Origin: Thamnaconus septentrionalis
Lineage: Eukaryota > Chordata > Actinopteri > Tetraodontiformes > Monacanthidae
DNA: 64,000 nucleotides
Reading direction: 5' to 3'
NCBI GenBank assembly: GCA_009823395.1
Contig: CM020509.1
Span: 5,035,501 to 5,099,500, forward strand
Shown in pieces: positions 12,559-23,175 of this stretch. Below the pieces are notes generated by a model. That model saw nothing but the letters and a program-made list of their open reading frames with translations. It had not been told where the DNA came from and did not search any database. Position 1 is the first letter of the stretch, and each line of letters opens with the position of its first letter. The position numbers and the translations under genes are program-made.

Positions 12559-12601
<43 letters not shown>

Positions 12602-12617
12602 CTTGTGTGTGTGTGTC
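12556..12617. repeat. Interrupted (GT)n microsatellite
   Basis: Long GT array with single T and C interruptions. A (CA)n array of about 20 units lies just downstream at 12736-12782, so the two could pair as an imperfect hairpin. Confidence 0.95.
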
Positions 12618-12735
12618 ATATTTCAATTGCCATCCGCGGTGCGCAGGAGATCGATTAGATCCGAATGCTGTGATTTGGCTGAATATGTGCTGTGCAATCT
12701 AACACTGGCACATGCACATGCATGCACTTTCCCTC

Positions 12736-12782
12736 TCGTACACACGTACACACGTACACACACACACACACACACACACACA
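12736..12782. repeat. (CA)n microsatellite
   Basis: CA array preceded by ACACGTAC units and followed by GATATATA. Confidence 0.95.
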
Positions 12783-14053
12783 GATATATAAGCGCAGATA
12801 TGGCAGAGTGTGCGTGCAGTAATGATGCGCCGAGGGAACGCGGAGGCAGCAAGGTAAACAGCGAGCGCACACCCACTTGCATGAACAACGGAGAAAAAAA
12901 AAAAAGGAAATACAGAAATGGCGGCGGAAATACGAGCTGAACTGAAGCGCTGCCCAGACTGGCGGTTTATTTTTCTTTCCTTTTTTTTTGTTCCTTTATG
13001 ATTCCTCTACTGAGTTAAATGCAAGTATTCGAAAAGGTAAAGTGTAATTATGAAGTCATGAGCGTAACTGGGGAGGGTTGGGGTTTAGCGCAGGGGCCCA
13101 GCGGGAGGCAGCGGGAGTGCATGTATGTGCTGCAGGGAGGGAGGAGGGGGGAGGAGGATGGTGGGGGAGGGAGAACATGGTAGCTCCGAAACTGCTGAGG
13201 CCGTCTCATTCAGAATGTGCATGTGTGTCCTCCGTGTGTGCTTTTTACACGAACGTCTTTACTTTTTTTTTTTAAAAATTGTGACTTTAGTTTAATTTTT
13301 TGCTCTCTGTTCGTAACTGCGGCAACAAAGGTCAAATCCGAGTGAACACAAAAAAAAAAAAAGTTTTTTTTTTTCCCCTTACTCACTGTAAGTATGCCAG
13401 CCGCAGTCTTACGCACCTTAAATATTTGATCTCTGACACTTGGAACCTGCGCTCGGAGGTTCACGCGCGGCAGCAAAGCAAACAGCTCTTAAGTCGGAGC
13501 CGAGAGAGAGAGAGAGAGAAGGAACGCTCACGCCGAATCAATCGGCGAGTCTCTGTAGCGAGTCTTTCTGTTTTATGAGGTGGAGGGTAAGCGGCTGGAA
13601 CCGCCTCGCCTAGTTCTGAAAAAAAGCAATAACTTCCAAAGGAGACGCTGTCACTTGGCGCCCCCGTCTGCGTGGCTGCAAAACGCGAGAGGAGAAGCCG
13701 TGGAAGAGTTTTTGATTTTCATTCTCCCGTATTTGCAAAATGGAAGCGGCCTGTTTTGAGCGCTCAAAGGATAAATGGCTGTTTATCTGTTTGTCAGTTT
13801 GGGTGGAGGCTGGTCAAACTTCAGCTTCACTCTGTCAGTGGATCACATGGACCTGCTCCAATAGCTCATGGTTTAAAATCCCCTCAAAATAAAACATTTT
13901 TTTATTTAAAAATGGTGCAAATTAAAACACAGGAGGGGCGAAAAGGAGGCAAGAAAGTCTGTAGATCCTCGCCGGGCGATTATGCAGCAAAGCACGCAGC
14001 TCTCTGCACTGCAGAATAGGAGTGGGGTGAAAATAAGCAGGAGAGGAGAAAGA

Positions 14054-14090
14054 GAGGAGGAGGAGGAGGAGGAGGAGGAGGAGGAGGAGA
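14054..14090. repeat. (GGA)n trinucleotide repeat
   Basis: About twelve GGA units on the plus strand. Confidence 0.95.
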
Positions 14091-14495
14091 GCGGCTGGTC
14101 CAGAACCATCTGAGCTCCGCCAGGTGGAGGTCAACGGACAGAGCAGGTCAGAGATCCAATACTTTGGGCTGTAATCGACCATAAATCAGGCAGAAGTGCT
14201 TCCCCTCTCTGACTATCGAGGATTTGGGGGGCACAGACAACATTGACAGAAGGTGTCATCGATTATCGGAGGGGCTCACCCAGCGAAAATAAAGGGTTTC
14301 TACTTGCATCTAACAGCAGCTGACCGGCATGATTTTCAAAACCAAAAACAGACAAAATCAACACACCGGCGTGCGAAACGCCCAATACAGTTAACGCGGA
14401 CGTTTTAAATAATGAAAAGCCACGCGTGACCCCGCGAGACGAGTCAAACCGACACGTCAGGTTTTTTCAGACTGACTCTGCACCGCCGCCACCTG

Positions 14496-14524
14496 TCACG
14501 TCACGTCGCGTCACGTCAGGTGAT
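14496..14524. promoter_or_regulatory. Cluster of CACGTC motifs
   Basis: Plus strand reads TCACGTCACGTCGCGTCACG followed by TCAGGTGA, giving several CGTCA half-sites of the CRE type and an inner partial palindrome. Another ACGTCAG lies at about 14454. It could be a cAMP-responsive or bHLH/bZIP site cluster, or a very short tandem repeat. Confidence 0.3.
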
Positions 14525-14726
14525 TCGAGCGAAGAGCAGACGTGTGCGATTACCGGCATCAGCGTTTTGAAGCGCATGTTTTCCCAGCGGACTGCTTCCA
14601 TTCTAAACACGCTTTATTTCTTCTTTTTTTCCCATTTAAAACCCCTTGGGGGATTCCAGTGCCAAGTGGTTAAAATGAGTGAGTGGGGGGATTTAGCGTC
14701 CCTCCTGAGGATAATCTCTCATTGGC

Positions 14727-15100
14727 AGAGGTGGGAAGTAACGAAGTACAAATATTCCCCTACTGTACTCAAGTAGATTAAAGTATCTGTACTTAAATGA
14801 GTCTTTCTTTTTCGGGCAACTTTTTATTTACTCTCACTACATTTGTACACAAGTATTTGTACTTACTACTCCTTAAATTGTGTTTCAAACATACAAATTC
14901 TGTTGAAAGTAATTCACTTATTTTTCATAGTTGTTATGGCTTGAAGTGGAGCTGTTTGAACTATGCTGTAGTTAAGTATAAAAGTGGATCATATTGGGGT
15001 TACATAGATACAACTTGTGAATACATAAGCCACCATCACATGACCTTAGCAGAGACATCTTCAGAGACCAAAGAGCAGCTGTTATTATTTTAAACACATA
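14727..15100 (+). repeat. GTGGGAAGTAACGAAGTAC-type non-autonomous DNA repeat
   Basis: Begins GAGGTGGGAAGTAACGAAGT and continues with TACTGTACTCAAGTAGATTA and ACAAGTATTTGTACTTACTA. I recognise this as a very common teleost interspersed repeat; the superfamily is not asserted. The left end is sharp, the right end approximate. Confidence 0.7.
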
Positions 15101-15159
15101 TATATACAGTTAAACTACATATATGTGAGTATATCTTTTCCAGCCTGTCAGATGTGAAC

Positions 15160-15600
15160 AATCCGGCGATTTGCTTCGATCTCCTGTGTCGCTTTAATCA
15201 CGGAGCAAAGCTAAAAATACCATTAAAATCAATTATTCCCCCCCACCACCCCTCAAGTTCGAGGGATGGCTGTTGATCTGCCGGAGGAGGGATACATGGA
15301 TGGAAACCAAGCCGGCGTATTGATCGGCGAGGGCGGATCGATGGCTGCGGAGAGGCCGCGCTACTCGGCAAACAAATGTCTGTCTTCATCGACTCATATC
15401 TCGATCTAAATACGCATCATGAGATGCCGTTACTGGGTCAGCGGGGAGGGGTATTAGATCACGCCGGCATTAGATCATTGGCAAACTGATTAAGTTCGCC
15501 GCTTGTCCAGCTCCAGACGAGCTTGACTGTCGCAAAAGAGCCTCTGGCGCGGGCGGAGGCGGCTAGCAAAAAAGGGGATAGCGCGCATGATATATTTTTT
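15160..15600. other. Unique block resembling a conserved non-coding element
   Basis: Mixed-composition sequence free of simple repeats, with a near-repeated TTAGATCA pair at 15453-15478, several ATCGAT/GATCG motifs and AATCACGG. It is flanked on both sides by mobile-element debris, which makes the repeat-free gap stand out. Conservation is not tested. Confidence 0.3.
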
Positions 15601-15654
15601 TGGCAGCAATTTTTTAGCTTTATTTCACGCCGTCGCCTGGCACAGAGAACATTG

Positions 15655-15960
15655 AAAATATAATTTCCCGGTGGCCACCTGTGGTATTGCAGAGGATTTT
15701 CCCAGAGATTACAACACAAAAATTGACCTTGACCTCTTTACATTGTATGTTTTTTTTTTTTAAGTCTTTTAATCTTTCTAAAATCTTTCAAGGTCAGAAA
15801 ATGCTTTATTCCAAGCCTGACGTCACAGCTTCTGTCCTGCTGTGTCTTCTGATTGGCTGATGCGGTCTGATGCATCGTATGAGTTATTGACGCATGCTGG
15901 GAAGTAACATTACTGCGCATGCTCTATGGGTTGCATAACGCAGAAGTCAATCTTTTAAAA
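15655..15960 (+). repeat. Related copy of the CCRGTGGCCAC repeat
   Basis: Has CCGGTGGCCACCTGTGGTAT and TGCAG near its left end, then TGACGTCACAGCTTC, TGATTGGCTGATGCGG and ACGCATGCTGGGAAGT. Shares its left part with 10205-10400. Confidence 0.4.
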
Positions 15961-16123
15961 TATCTAACAGAACCCTGGTGGTGGTCAGGGGGATTGCACA
16001 TGCTGCAAGTCACCGCCACTGTGTTGAAATGAACTCTTTTTAATGCCACTGGAGGGGAGCCTTTAACGAGGGACTTTGCTCTTATTTATGTCCCGTTCTG
16101 ATAAAAGACTGGCAAGCAGCGTC

Positions 16124-16205
16124 CTCTGGGGCCTTTCTGTGTGAAGTTTTGCATGTTGTCCCCGTGTCATTATGGGTTTCCTCTTGGTGCTCCACTTTTG
16201 AAGAA
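16124..16205 (+). repeat. Fragment of SINE-like element (middle part)
   Basis: GGGGCCTTTCTGTGTGAAGT, GCATGTTGTCCCCGTGTC and GGGTTTCCTCTTGGTGCTCC match the middle of the fuller copy at 34152-34345. Confidence 0.6.
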
Positions 16206-16295
16206 AACAAGAAGAGGATGGGTCACGTTCACTGGACGAAGAGAATCAAAAATCCAAGCTTGCCGTTCACTTTGTGTTTGTGTCACAGCTAAAAC

Positions 16296-16321
16296 CTGCT
16301 GCTGCTGCTGCTGCTGCTGCC
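16296..16321. repeat. (CTG)n trinucleotide repeat
   Basis: Eight to nine CTG units; intronic. Confidence 0.9.
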
Positions 16322-16920
16322 TCTTTGTCCTGGAAGGATGAAGACTTTGATCATATGGGAACGACTCGGATCGGATCTGCCAGAATTCAGACTAGAAATC
16401 TCAGCAAACCAGCTGCCTTGCAAAGTTAAGTCCACTGTGAAGAAATCTGCAGTCTGCACAAGTTACACTCGCAACTCGTCTTTAAGCTCTCGGAGCTGAA
16501 AGCAGGATTTGTGCACCTGCATGAGAATGCAGCCTCGTCCCAAACCTGCAGCACATAATAAATAAATAAATACATAAAATACCCTGCTGGCAATGTAAAC
16601 TTCTCTGTTGATTGACAAACCGACTGCCCGCCATACGTGCCGTCCACGATGCGATGCGATGTGATGGAAAACCTGTGTATATTTGCATGCAACGCAATTT
16701 ACGGCTTGTTTAGTACGTGGTCACCGCAGAGGAAGGGTTAAAAACCTGCCGATATCTTGCAGCCGCGCCAACACATACTGTGGCCTGCACTCAAATTTGT
16801 ACACACACAAGCGCGCGCGCGCACACACACGCATACACGCACACTCAAAGGCACACAAGAATGTGGGAATCACTGCCCAGAACATGAAATATTCATCAGT
16901 CATAAAACTTTAATTCAATC

Positions 16921-16959
16921 TCCCTCTCTCTCTCTCTTTGTGTGTGTGTGTGTGTGTGT

Positions 16960-17053
<94 letters not shown>
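16921..17053. repeat. Compound (TC)n(TG)n(AG)n microsatellite
   Basis: A short TC run, about 11 TG units, then about 42 AG units with one interruption. T9 and G-rich runs follow. The long AG part is a mirror repeat able to form triplex DNA. Confidence 0.97.
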
Positions 17054-17054
<1 letters not shown>

Positions 17055-17340
17055 TTTCCTGTCTTTTTTTTTTGGGGGGGGGTTGGAATATTCTGTTATG
17101 TGAGCTAAGCAACCCCCCCCCACCCCACCGCCTCCCACTGTGACTACAATGCAAAAAAAAACGGGGGAAAAAACAGACAAAACAAAAACACAAAAAAACA
17201 ACCAATAATAAATTTCATTAAAAAAAACCTTTTTGCACAATTGTGCCGCTGCAAGAGCCAAAAACACATCATTAGGACGCCGCCGCCATCCAGATCAGGA
17301 AACTGACGTTTTGCACGGTTACCGATCACATTCTAAATTG

Positions 17341-17380
17341 AAAACAAACAAACAAAAAACAAACAAACAAACAGACAAAC
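17341..17380. repeat. (CAAA)n-rich tetranucleotide repeat
   Basis: Imperfect CAAA units with one AAAAAAC interruption and one CAGA unit. Confidence 0.85.
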
Positions 17381-18896
17381 GATAGAAGTGCTTTGCATTT
17401 AATGCCGGGAGAGTTTTGGTGGTTCAGTGTTTGCTGCCGTGATGTCGCAGAATAAAGTCTAGTGTAAAGCGGTGGAGTGACGCCCCTCCCCCTTCTGTAA
17501 ATAATGTGGCAATAAATCACCTAAAGGTCTCATATCACACACATTCTCAAATATTTTTTATTATTTTTTTTAAATCCTGCACTGGACTGGTCTGTGTGTT
17601 CTCTGATTAATTACCCTCCACCCAAACAAGAAAAACGCTTTCTACCTGCTAAAAACGGACGCTGCTGCTGTCACTTTGGGAAAAGGACAAGAGCAAGGTG
17701 GGCTCAGAGGGGCGGAGCCAAAACCACACCTGGTGAGTTCCATCCAAGAACCCCAGGATCCAAAATGGCGGCTATATTCATTTTAAACGTAGTCGCTCAC
17801 ACAGCGCGTACGCCGAAAACGTTTTTGGCTCCAGCATTATGCGGCCCACAGCGCGAGCGCACTTTACATGCATTGTCAGGCTGCATCAGCCAATCAGAAC
17901 GAGCCGAGAGACAGCTCACTCTTTTCAGGCCATTTTCTGGCCTTTCTGATTTTTTTTTTTGAAAGATGAAAAGTCCATGACTTAAAAATCTACAGCAGAA
18001 AAATTCATCATGACCCGCGTTGCAGGTCGCAGTTGTCCTGTCAACTGTTTCACATGTGTGTGCATTCTTAAAGCCATGGATCAACCAACCTGTGAGAGGC
18101 GTGTTTTCAGGAGTGGCGACGTCTGTGGTAAAAAATTGGTACTGCATTAAACATAGGAGGAGCATTTCAGCTGAAGGGGCTGCGAGTGAATGAGATGGAT
18201 TGTTTTGGGAGTCTAAAGGGAGAAATGAGAACCCAATAGGGACTTTTGATAGTGACGGTGTTTATGTCACTTACGGTATCATGTTTTATATCATATTTTC
18301 TGTTGAGTTCAGTCTTCCTTTATACGTCCAACAGCGACCCGTCCGTCCTGGCAGTTGTGAGTGAGGTGGACCTTTGGTCTGAGACCAGAGACTAAAAAAC
18401 TCCCAGCAAACAGAACCCAGACAGCTGCAGCAGGGATTTCTGGCAGTTTTTGTGGGGGAAAAATCTGCAGATTTTCTTTTCATCTTGCCTGTAAAACATG
18501 ACGTCTAGTGTCTTTAACAGCGAGAGATTTTAGCGTTGTGACGCACCCAAGTGTCTCAGCGCAGAAAACCACACTGCAGCAGACTTTAGGGGTTTTTAAG
18601 GCGTAAAAATTAAACCAAAGAAGGGAAGCAGAGGAAATATCAGCACAGCTTTTGGGAGCGGGCGAGAAAGAGGAAAGCGAGACACCGCAAGCCTTTTGTC
18701 TCGTTTTCTCAACATCTGCAGACCAGTTTCGGCTGAACGGACCTCTATCACATTGCCGTGCCCAGCAGAGAAATCTGTACGGGGGGGGGGAGAGCGGGAG
18801 GAATGGAAGGATGGAGGGGGGGAGGGAAGGATGGAGGGAGGGAGGGAGGAGGGGGGAATGATAAGGACGAAAAGTGTAACAAGGGAGGAAGGAGAG

Positions 18897-18901
<5 letters not shown>

Positions 18902-18988
<87 letters not shown>

Positions 18989-18992
18989 GAGC
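18902..18992. repeat. (GA)n microsatellite
   Basis: About 45 GA units with one GGGA interruption, preceded by G-rich and GGA-rich purines from 18780. The combined polypurine tract exceeds 200 bp. Confidence 0.97.
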
Positions 18993-19221
18993 ATCTCCAG
19001 TCACCCTCATCCAGATCCAGCGCCGCCACGGGTGGATGGCGACTGTTTGGTCAGGGAGGGGGTGGGGGGGTGGATGGAGGGGGTGAGTCGGAAGTGTTGG
19101 GGGTGGGAGGTGGGGGTGTGGGGGGATGGGAGGGTTGGGGGAGGGGGGCGGCTATGTCCCCTCGAGGCCAGCCCTCATTCCCTCTTCACCTCCATCCATA
19201 ATTCAACAGCAAACCCCCCCA

Positions 19222-19246
19222 AACACACACACACACACTGTACACC

Positions 19247-19289
<43 letters not shown>
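19222..19289. repeat. (CA)n microsatellites
   Basis: Two CA arrays (19222-19239 and 19252-19289) separated by TGTACACCACACG. A third lies at 19373-19425. Confidence 0.95.
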
Positions 19290-19290
<1 letters not shown>

Positions 19291-19740
19291 ACCACCCCCA
19301 GGGTGCAGCAGCTCCGCAGAGAGGACACACCAGGCAGAGGAGGAAAAAAAAAAGACAAAGACAGTCCTCGCCGCACACACACACACACATGAACACACCC
19401 ACACACGCGCACACACACACACACAGCAGGCAGGGAGGCAGATAGTTTAACACTGGAAAAAGACAAATCGCATTACTTTTCACTTAATCACGAGTTTGAA
19501 AGTGGACGATTGTCGACAGCTGCCAAACACTCGATCACAGGCTTGCGCGGCAGACGCACAAACGCACGCACACGCACAGACGCACACTGTGCACACTCGC
19601 AGCCAGTGTGACTAAGGCGAGATCGATGGTAATGAGCGTCGGTTTGCTTGTTTGGCCTCTGATAATCGAGTTGTGATCTAAAAACGGCAGCGATGCCTCA
19701 CAGACTTTCTCTGCTTAAAAAAATCATTTCTGGTTATTAT

Positions 19741-19793
19741 GTGTGTGCGCGTGTATGTGTGTTTGTGTGTTTGTGTGTTTGTGTGTGTGTGTA
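19741..19793. repeat. Interrupted (GT)n microsatellite
   Basis: GT array with regular TTTGTGTG interruptions, giving a local 8-10 bp higher-order period. Confidence 0.9.
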
Positions 19794-19859
19794 TGGAGAC
19801 GTGACAGACGTGGAAATGCAGCTTCTGCACTTCAAATTTTATTCCGCATAAATCAATTG

Positions 19860-20215
19860 ATTGATGGCTGAACAACTGCAAGTGGCCGTACTGGGTGGCA
19901 GCAAGTGCACGCTGCCTAATTTCAAAGGGTTCACCGGGCGCGTGCGGTGAGCTGGCAGACTACTCCCCGACCCCCCGCCCACCACGAAACACGTGCAAAA
20001 ATAAACCTGCGGCCGCAGAAGACAAGATCCACACAATGCAGCCGTGCAATCAACAGGCAGCAGCTTGGCGTCCCGCTGAAGGACACTTCAGCAGGAGCCC
20101 ACGATCAAATGGCCGACAGGACAATTAGCCAAGAACTGAACCTACCTATTGAGCGACAGCTGCCCTTGCTGGATTAAACCAGGCGGTAACTAACTGTTGC
20201 TGCTGCCGTGCAGCC
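19860..20215. other. Unique block resembling a conserved non-coding element
   Basis: Sequence without simple repeats, directly left of the palindromic element. It includes AATCAATTGATTGATGG, GGACAATTAGCCAAGAAC and CGACAGCTGCCCTTGCTGG, i.e. homeodomain-type and E-box motifs. No coding potential. Conservation not tested. Confidence 0.3.
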
Positions 20216-20313
20216 TGGCGCAACAGACGGAAAAAAGTCCTGGTTCAAGTTCTGATAAAAGCACCGCTGCTAATTTCTTTGAGCAGCAGTTTCTACTTCT
20301 GACGGAAGTGCAT

Positions 20314-20600
20314 TTGCTGCCATCCTAGACAAAAAAATGACTCAGTATAATGTGAATAACGTTATTACGTGAAACTATCACATTTTGATGTGAAAATTAT
20401 CACTAAATAACGTGATAGTTTCACGTTACAACATGATCATTTTCACGTTTTTTTGTGAAAGTTTCAGGTTACCACGTAAAAACGAGAAACGTTATTTCCT
20501 GATAATTTTCACGTAAACCCGTGAATCTATAAAATTATTTCGTGAAAATGTTCATGTTATAACGTGACACTGAGCACTGTTTTTTTCTAGTGTGGCAGCA
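20314..20600. mobile_element. Palindrome-rich MITE-like element
   Basis: Left end TTGCTGCCATCCTAGACAAA and right end, read inverted, TGCTGCCACACTAGAAAAAA form terminal inverted repeats. The following CTCAGTATAA and CTCAGTGTCA also match. The interior is almost entirely built from direct and inverted copies of ACGTGAAA/TTTCACGT and GTGATA/TATCAC. A 12-bp near-identical sequence, ACGGAAGYGCAT, abuts the left end (20302-20313) and lies 4 bp beyond the right end (20605-20616), as a possible target duplication or part of a larger unit. No transposase frame is present. Confidence 0.6.
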
Positions 20601-20771
20601 TACTACGGAAGCGCATCAACTCGAGTAGATTGAAAAGGAACCCACAATAGGACAGCGAAGGATTTTTCAATCGCATGACTAGAGATGTCCACACAAAATT
20701 TGGTGATGATTGATTGCTGTTTTCGGTCATTAAGATATGTTAAGCTTTTTACGTTAAGCGTTTTAGAATGT

Positions 20772-20876
20772 CCCCTCAGTATCGATGTTATGTTGTGAAA
20801 ATGATCACAAAATAGCGTGATAGTTTCATGTTATAATGTGATAGTGAGCTCTGTTTTGTTTCTAGGGTGGCAGCAA
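20772..20876. mobile_element. Second, left-truncated copy of the palindromic element end
   Basis: CTCAGTAT at 20775-20782 and a block with GTGAAAATGATCAC, GTGATAGTTTCATGTTATAA and GTGAGCTCTGTTTTGTTTCT, ending TCTAGGGTGGCAGCAA at 20861-20876, repeat the right half of the element at 20314-20600. The two share orientation, so the locus may be a tandem or nested insertion. Confidence 0.55.
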
Positions 20877-21553
20877 CTTCTAGATCTTCCTCTGTGGTTT
20901 ATTTTAAAGCAGCAGCATGGAGAAATGGACACTGGCTGGATAATTCTACTTGGGGAAAAAAAGAAGTGGTGGAAAATGTTTTCTATCAGAGGTTGGCAAG
21001 ATGGATGAGCACTTTTCATTTTTATATATTTATTTTCACAATTCAAATCTCAGCCTGCGGCAGGAGGTGAATTTCCTCTCTGGCGCAATAAGAAAAAAAT
21101 GGATGTGCAAAACAGAAAAGTGGGAAAAAAAATCAATCTACTGTAGTTTGGGTTTGGGAGCGCCTCCACCTGGTGCGGGGAGCTGTCGGTGGCACAGCCA
21201 GTCCAAAGACGAGTTATTGAGGGATGAGAAAGCAGCACATAAAGATTTAATAGCGTAAAGTAAAGCAGCGCAGAGCCTTTCACCGGCTGCGGAGACTGAT
21301 GGATCTCCAGCACACTGTATAATATATAAATATGGATTTCTCCACGTGTCAATAACTTTGCACTAGTGTGTTCCAAGTGCGTGTTTGCGCGCGTGTGCGT
21401 GTGTGTCAGTAGCAATTTACTGCTGCCTCTTTGTTTTGTGCCCTCAACTTTGTGATGTTGCGTTAGAGGCCCGACTCTTGCTTGTGTGTTTCATACGCCG
21501 CGCGTATGTGTATGAGCGCATGAGCGCGTGTGCGTTCCAATGCACGCACGCAC

Positions 21554-21584
<31 letters not shown>
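21554..21584. repeat. (GT)n microsatellite
   Basis: About 12 GT units ending in GCGCGC, preceded by CACGCACGCACG. Confidence 0.9.
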
Positions 21585-21920
21585 GCACGGTTTTCATACG
21601 CTGCGCACTTTCCTGGTGGAAATCTCCGAGTCTCCGGTGTGCCCGATGAAAATGCTATTCATTATTGATAAAACTTCTCCCCCTCTTTCTCCCGCAGCCC
21701 GTCTTGTTGACCTTTCCGGAATATTCCGCTGTTAAAAGCCCCGTGTTGCACTCCGCTCCGCTCTTCATTTTTTCATGAACTGCGTGTTTGTCGTCGGGGT
21801 CTCGTAGCAAACATTCACAAATTCCTTCGCCGGCGCAACAAATCGCCGGCGTGTCGTGTCGTGTCAGAGGCCTCGTGGGAAGACACCCACTCCCACAGAA
21901 ACCCCCCATCGCTTTCAGCA

Positions 21921-21945
21921 AGAGGCTGCAAACAGAGGGCTAAAT
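21921..21945 (-). repeat. Core fragment of the TTAGCCCTCTGTTTACAGCC family
   Basis: Minus strand reads TTTAGCCCTCTGTTTGCAGC then CTCTT. Only the core is recognisable; the remainder may be decayed or the copy truncated. Confidence 0.5.
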
Positions 21946-22090
21946 GTGACGTTTGCTGCAGATTTTTGCAGACAGTTGAAAGTGAAAAAATTGGAATAAT
22001 GTGTAATTTGATGGGTACACAGAGATTTCCCATCAAAGAAGGAAATGCTTAGCATTTTCTTCACATTTTCATGAAAAGAGAAGCAACTGT

Positions 22091-22124
22091 GATATCGAGA
22101 GGGATATCGAGGGATATCGAGAGG
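22091..22124. repeat. GATATCGAGRGG minisatellite, three units
   Basis: Three units of 10-12 bp: GATATCGAGAGG, GATATCGAGG, GATATCGAGAGG. Each contains the palindrome GATATC. Confidence 0.8.
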
Positions 22125-22658
22125 GAAGGAGAAAAGAAAATGCAAAATCGGGGGGAAAAAAAAGTGAACATTTCAGCGGAAAAGAAGCAGAAAAAGAACC
22201 AAAGACAGCGGACCACCTGCCCAGAGTCGCTTCTCCCACTTCAAGAATTCCTCTCACTGCATTGGCTGAATGACTGAATGAAAAAAAAAAGGGAAAGGGA
22301 AAGTGTGTGTCCGCGGGGTGAAGAGGGAAAGATGATGGACGTGGCGGCGTGACGGATGTTTGCGGGCGTCTATTGTTCCTTGCGCTGGAAGGGGAAGCGC
22401 TCTCTGTTTTGCTCCAGGGCTGCGCTGAGCGTTGAGAAACAGGAAGCCAGGCGACCGGCCCATCCTCGCGGATAGCTGGTGCCCTCCGATAGCCGTTCCC
22501 CGTCTTCCTGTTAGCGCGGCACAATGGTTCCCACCCTGATCCAGGCCACCTGGAAAAACCGGCCCTGCCAAGCACTCTCCTCGCTGGACTGGAAGGTCTT
22601 TTTTTTATTTTTTTTAAATCCCTCTTCAGCGTGTCGTGGCTGTGCTGATTGTCTTACC

Positions 22659-22960
22659 CAGGCATGGGCAACCTACGGCCCGGGGGCCATATGCGGGCTG
22701 TTAAGCTTTTTAATACGGCCCGCCAAACCTGAATAAATTATATCAATAGTAGTAAGTGATAAAATCGCTGTATTTCATCCATTTTTTAAGTGTTTTAAGA
22801 GTCTTTTTAATAAAGAGCTAAATACCATGGGGACCCAAATATTCAAAAATCATTTCAAAATATTTAGTTGTTGACACTAAAGCACTATAAAGCACTATAT
22901 ATATATATATATACCCACCATATATATATATGACCCACCAAAACATTCCACTCCATTTTA
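22659..22960 (+). mobile_element. hAT-type non-autonomous element, right-truncated
   Basis: Starts CAGGCATGGGCAACCTACGG with CCCGGGGGCCATATGCGG following, the terminal sequence typical of a widespread hAT family in vertebrates. Preceded by GTCTTACC, a plausible 8-bp target site. The interior matches 23176-23543 (GTTTTAAGAGTCTTTTTAAT, AATAAAGAGCTAAATACC). It ends near an (AT)n run and GACCCACCAAAACATTCCAC. Confidence 0.65.
22895..22931. repeat. (AT)n runs inside the hAT fragment
   Basis: Two AT runs (22895-22912, 22920-22931) separated by CCCACCA. Confidence 0.85.
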
Positions 22961-22964
22961 TTTA

Positions 22965-23168
22965 TGTATTTATAGAGTGCGTTAAACTTTTACCAATATA
23001 AAAATAAAAAAAGCCAAATTTTACACACTGGACCTTTAAAAGAGACCATAAACGTGGATGGAAATCACTCACACTAACAAAATTGCTTTGAAGAAAGTGG
23101 TAAAAAAAAAAAAAAAAAAAAAAATTAACAAGACAGAGGCACTAAAATGCTGCTGCACTGATCTAATG
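22965..23168. repeat. GGTCCAGTGTGTAA-family repeat, rearranged copy
   Basis: Minus-strand end TTTTAAAGGTCCAGTGTGTA at about 23017-23040, followed on the plus strand by AAAATTGCTTTGAAGAAAG, an A-run, ACAAGACAGAGGCACTAAAA and GATCTAATGG. The latter part matches the end of the fuller copy at 25266-25615. It sits exactly between two hAT copies. Confidence 0.5.
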
Positions 23169-23175
23169 GTGGTCG

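Larger units (their letters stand above)
9001..14500. other. Intron 2, 9.0-14.5 kb: contents
   Basis: A GC-rich, microsatellite-laden stretch (9000-10200) is followed by a repeat copy (10205-10400), a GATA-type tetranucleotide (10946-10984), a duplicated GATA-motif block (11060-11195), pyrimidine-rich DNA (11530-11640), (GT)n and (CA)n arrays at 12556-12617 and 12736-12782, and (GGA)n at 14054-14090. No exon is seen. Confidence 0.55.
14501..20300. other. Intron 2, 14.5-20.3 kb: contents
   Basis: Contains a GTGGGAAGTAACG repeat (14727-15100), a GC-rich unique block (15160-15600), a repeat copy (15668-15960), a SINE-like fragment (16124-16200), the longest (GA)n arrays of the window (16921-17053, 18902-18992), C/G-rich low-complexity DNA (18780-18860, 19030-19150) and dense (CA)n (19222-19425, 19741-19793). 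17400-18780 shows nothing recognisable. No exon. Confidence 0.55.

Noticed and set aside
18696..19445. 249-residue plus-strand open frame
   Set aside because: Mostly (GA)n and (CA)n translated as Arg-Glu and Thr-His repeats; no domain and no splice context.
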